Below are positions 63,768 through 64,000 of a DNA stretch of 64,000 nucleotides, piece after piece (position 1 is the first letter of the stretch; every line of letters begins with the position of its first letter). Where the stretch lies: NCBI RefSeq assembly GCF_006715095.1, contig NZ_VFMO01000001.1, positions 1,612,001-1,676,000 of the forward strand, given 5' to 3'. The position numbers were made by a program, and so were the translations under genes. A model generated the notes under the pieces. The model had not been told where the DNA came from. It made no database searches and was given only the letters and a program-made list of their open reading frames with translations. The stretch comes from Yimella lutea (lineage in GTDB: Bacteria > Actinomycetota > Actinomycetes > Actinomycetales > Dermatophilaceae).

Positions 63768-64000
63768 GCCGCTCGGCGGAACTCCGCGACAACCTGACGA
63801 CGGTGCAGCGGCGCATCGCCGGTGCCGCACGGTCGGTCGGTCGCGACCCGGGCGAGGTGGACCTCGTCGTCATCACCAAGTACTTCCCGGTCGACGACGT
63901 CCGACGATTGATCGATCTGGGCGTTCAGCACGTCGGTGAGAACAAGGATCAGGAGGCCTCGCAGAAGCTGGCCGACCTGTCGGCTGCGGAACGTGAAGGC
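63764..64000 (+). CDS. YggS/PLPBP family PLP-binding protein, 3' end outside window
   Basis: The first 79 residues (MSRSAELRDNLTTVQRRIAG) match the PLP homeostasis protein family, with the cofactor Lys39 in VVITKYFP and HVGENKDQEA after it. Members maintain pyridoxal phosphate balance and often lie between ftsZ/pgeF and sepF. The rest lies beyond the right edge. ATGA overlap with pgeF. Confidence 0.9.
   Translation, partial: MSRSAELRDNLTTVQRRIAGAARSVGRDPGEVDLVVITKYFPVDDVRRLIDLGVQHVGENKDQEASQKLADLSAAEREG

Overview
This GC-rich window reads almost entirely as ordinary chromosome of a Gram-positive actinobacterium. The markers are a LexA/LysM/NrdR/NrdJ block, a SAM-IV riboswitch before each of two methionine genes, a plsC-type HAD-acyltransferase fusion, a PiT/DUF3349 cassette and a mraZ-to-ftsZ division cluster. 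GTG and TTG starts are common and many genes overlap by 4 nt. The set fits Micrococcales, perhaps Dermacoccaceae or a neighbour; that placement is inference. I saw no rRNA, tRNA, CRISPR array, prophage or insertion sequence.

Layout. 1-575: 5' part of a geranylgeranyl-reductase-type flavoprotein (-). 576-8097: leuS with a Leu-codon leader peptide and attenuator, degV, comEA and comEC. 8117-9052: LysR regulator (-). 9415-11724: sirtuin, lexA (-) and a divergent LysM protein sharing a cluster of LexA-like palindromes. 11917-15601: tandem NrdR boxes, nrdR and the B12-dependent ribonucleotide reductase nrdJ. 15676-16470: a decayed serine-hydrolase lipoprotein gene (-). 16537-19272: lipase and plsC. 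19270-22432: PHO-box-like repeats, pit, a small membrane protein, DUF3349 and a cytochrome P450. 22461-26022: serA, a lipoprotein and a DUF445 protein. 26006-27524: metY (-) under a SAM-IV riboswitch. 27762-35299: RIO kinase, a lipoprotein, hrpA, a HIT protein and a PAC2 protein. 35360-38612 (-): family-A polymerase, a YGQQ-repeat membrane protein and a SufE-like protein. 38675-42368: EcsC, DUF4192, SAM-IV riboswitch plus metX, and a universal stress protein. 42405-44327: the principal sigma factor. 44356-48983 (-): a MoxR/DUF58/transglutaminase operon. 49225-64000: mraZ, rsmH, ftsL, ftsI, murF, mraY, murD, ftsW, murG, murC, ftsZ, pgeF and yggS.

How the parts work together. The right third makes and places the septal wall: Lipid II synthesis (MurF, MraY, MurD, MurG, MurC), flipping/polymerisation and cross-linking (FtsW, FtsI), and the FtsZ ring. 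murE and ftsQ are missing from their usual positions in the cluster. The left third joins DNA-damage control (LexA and a probable SOS division inhibitor) with dNTP supply (NrdR/NrdJ). metX and metY, 13 kb apart, share one class of SAM sensor. The least expected regulatory signals are the leuS leader peptide and a near-exact copy of the mraZ direct-repeat box in front of the divergent moxR operon.
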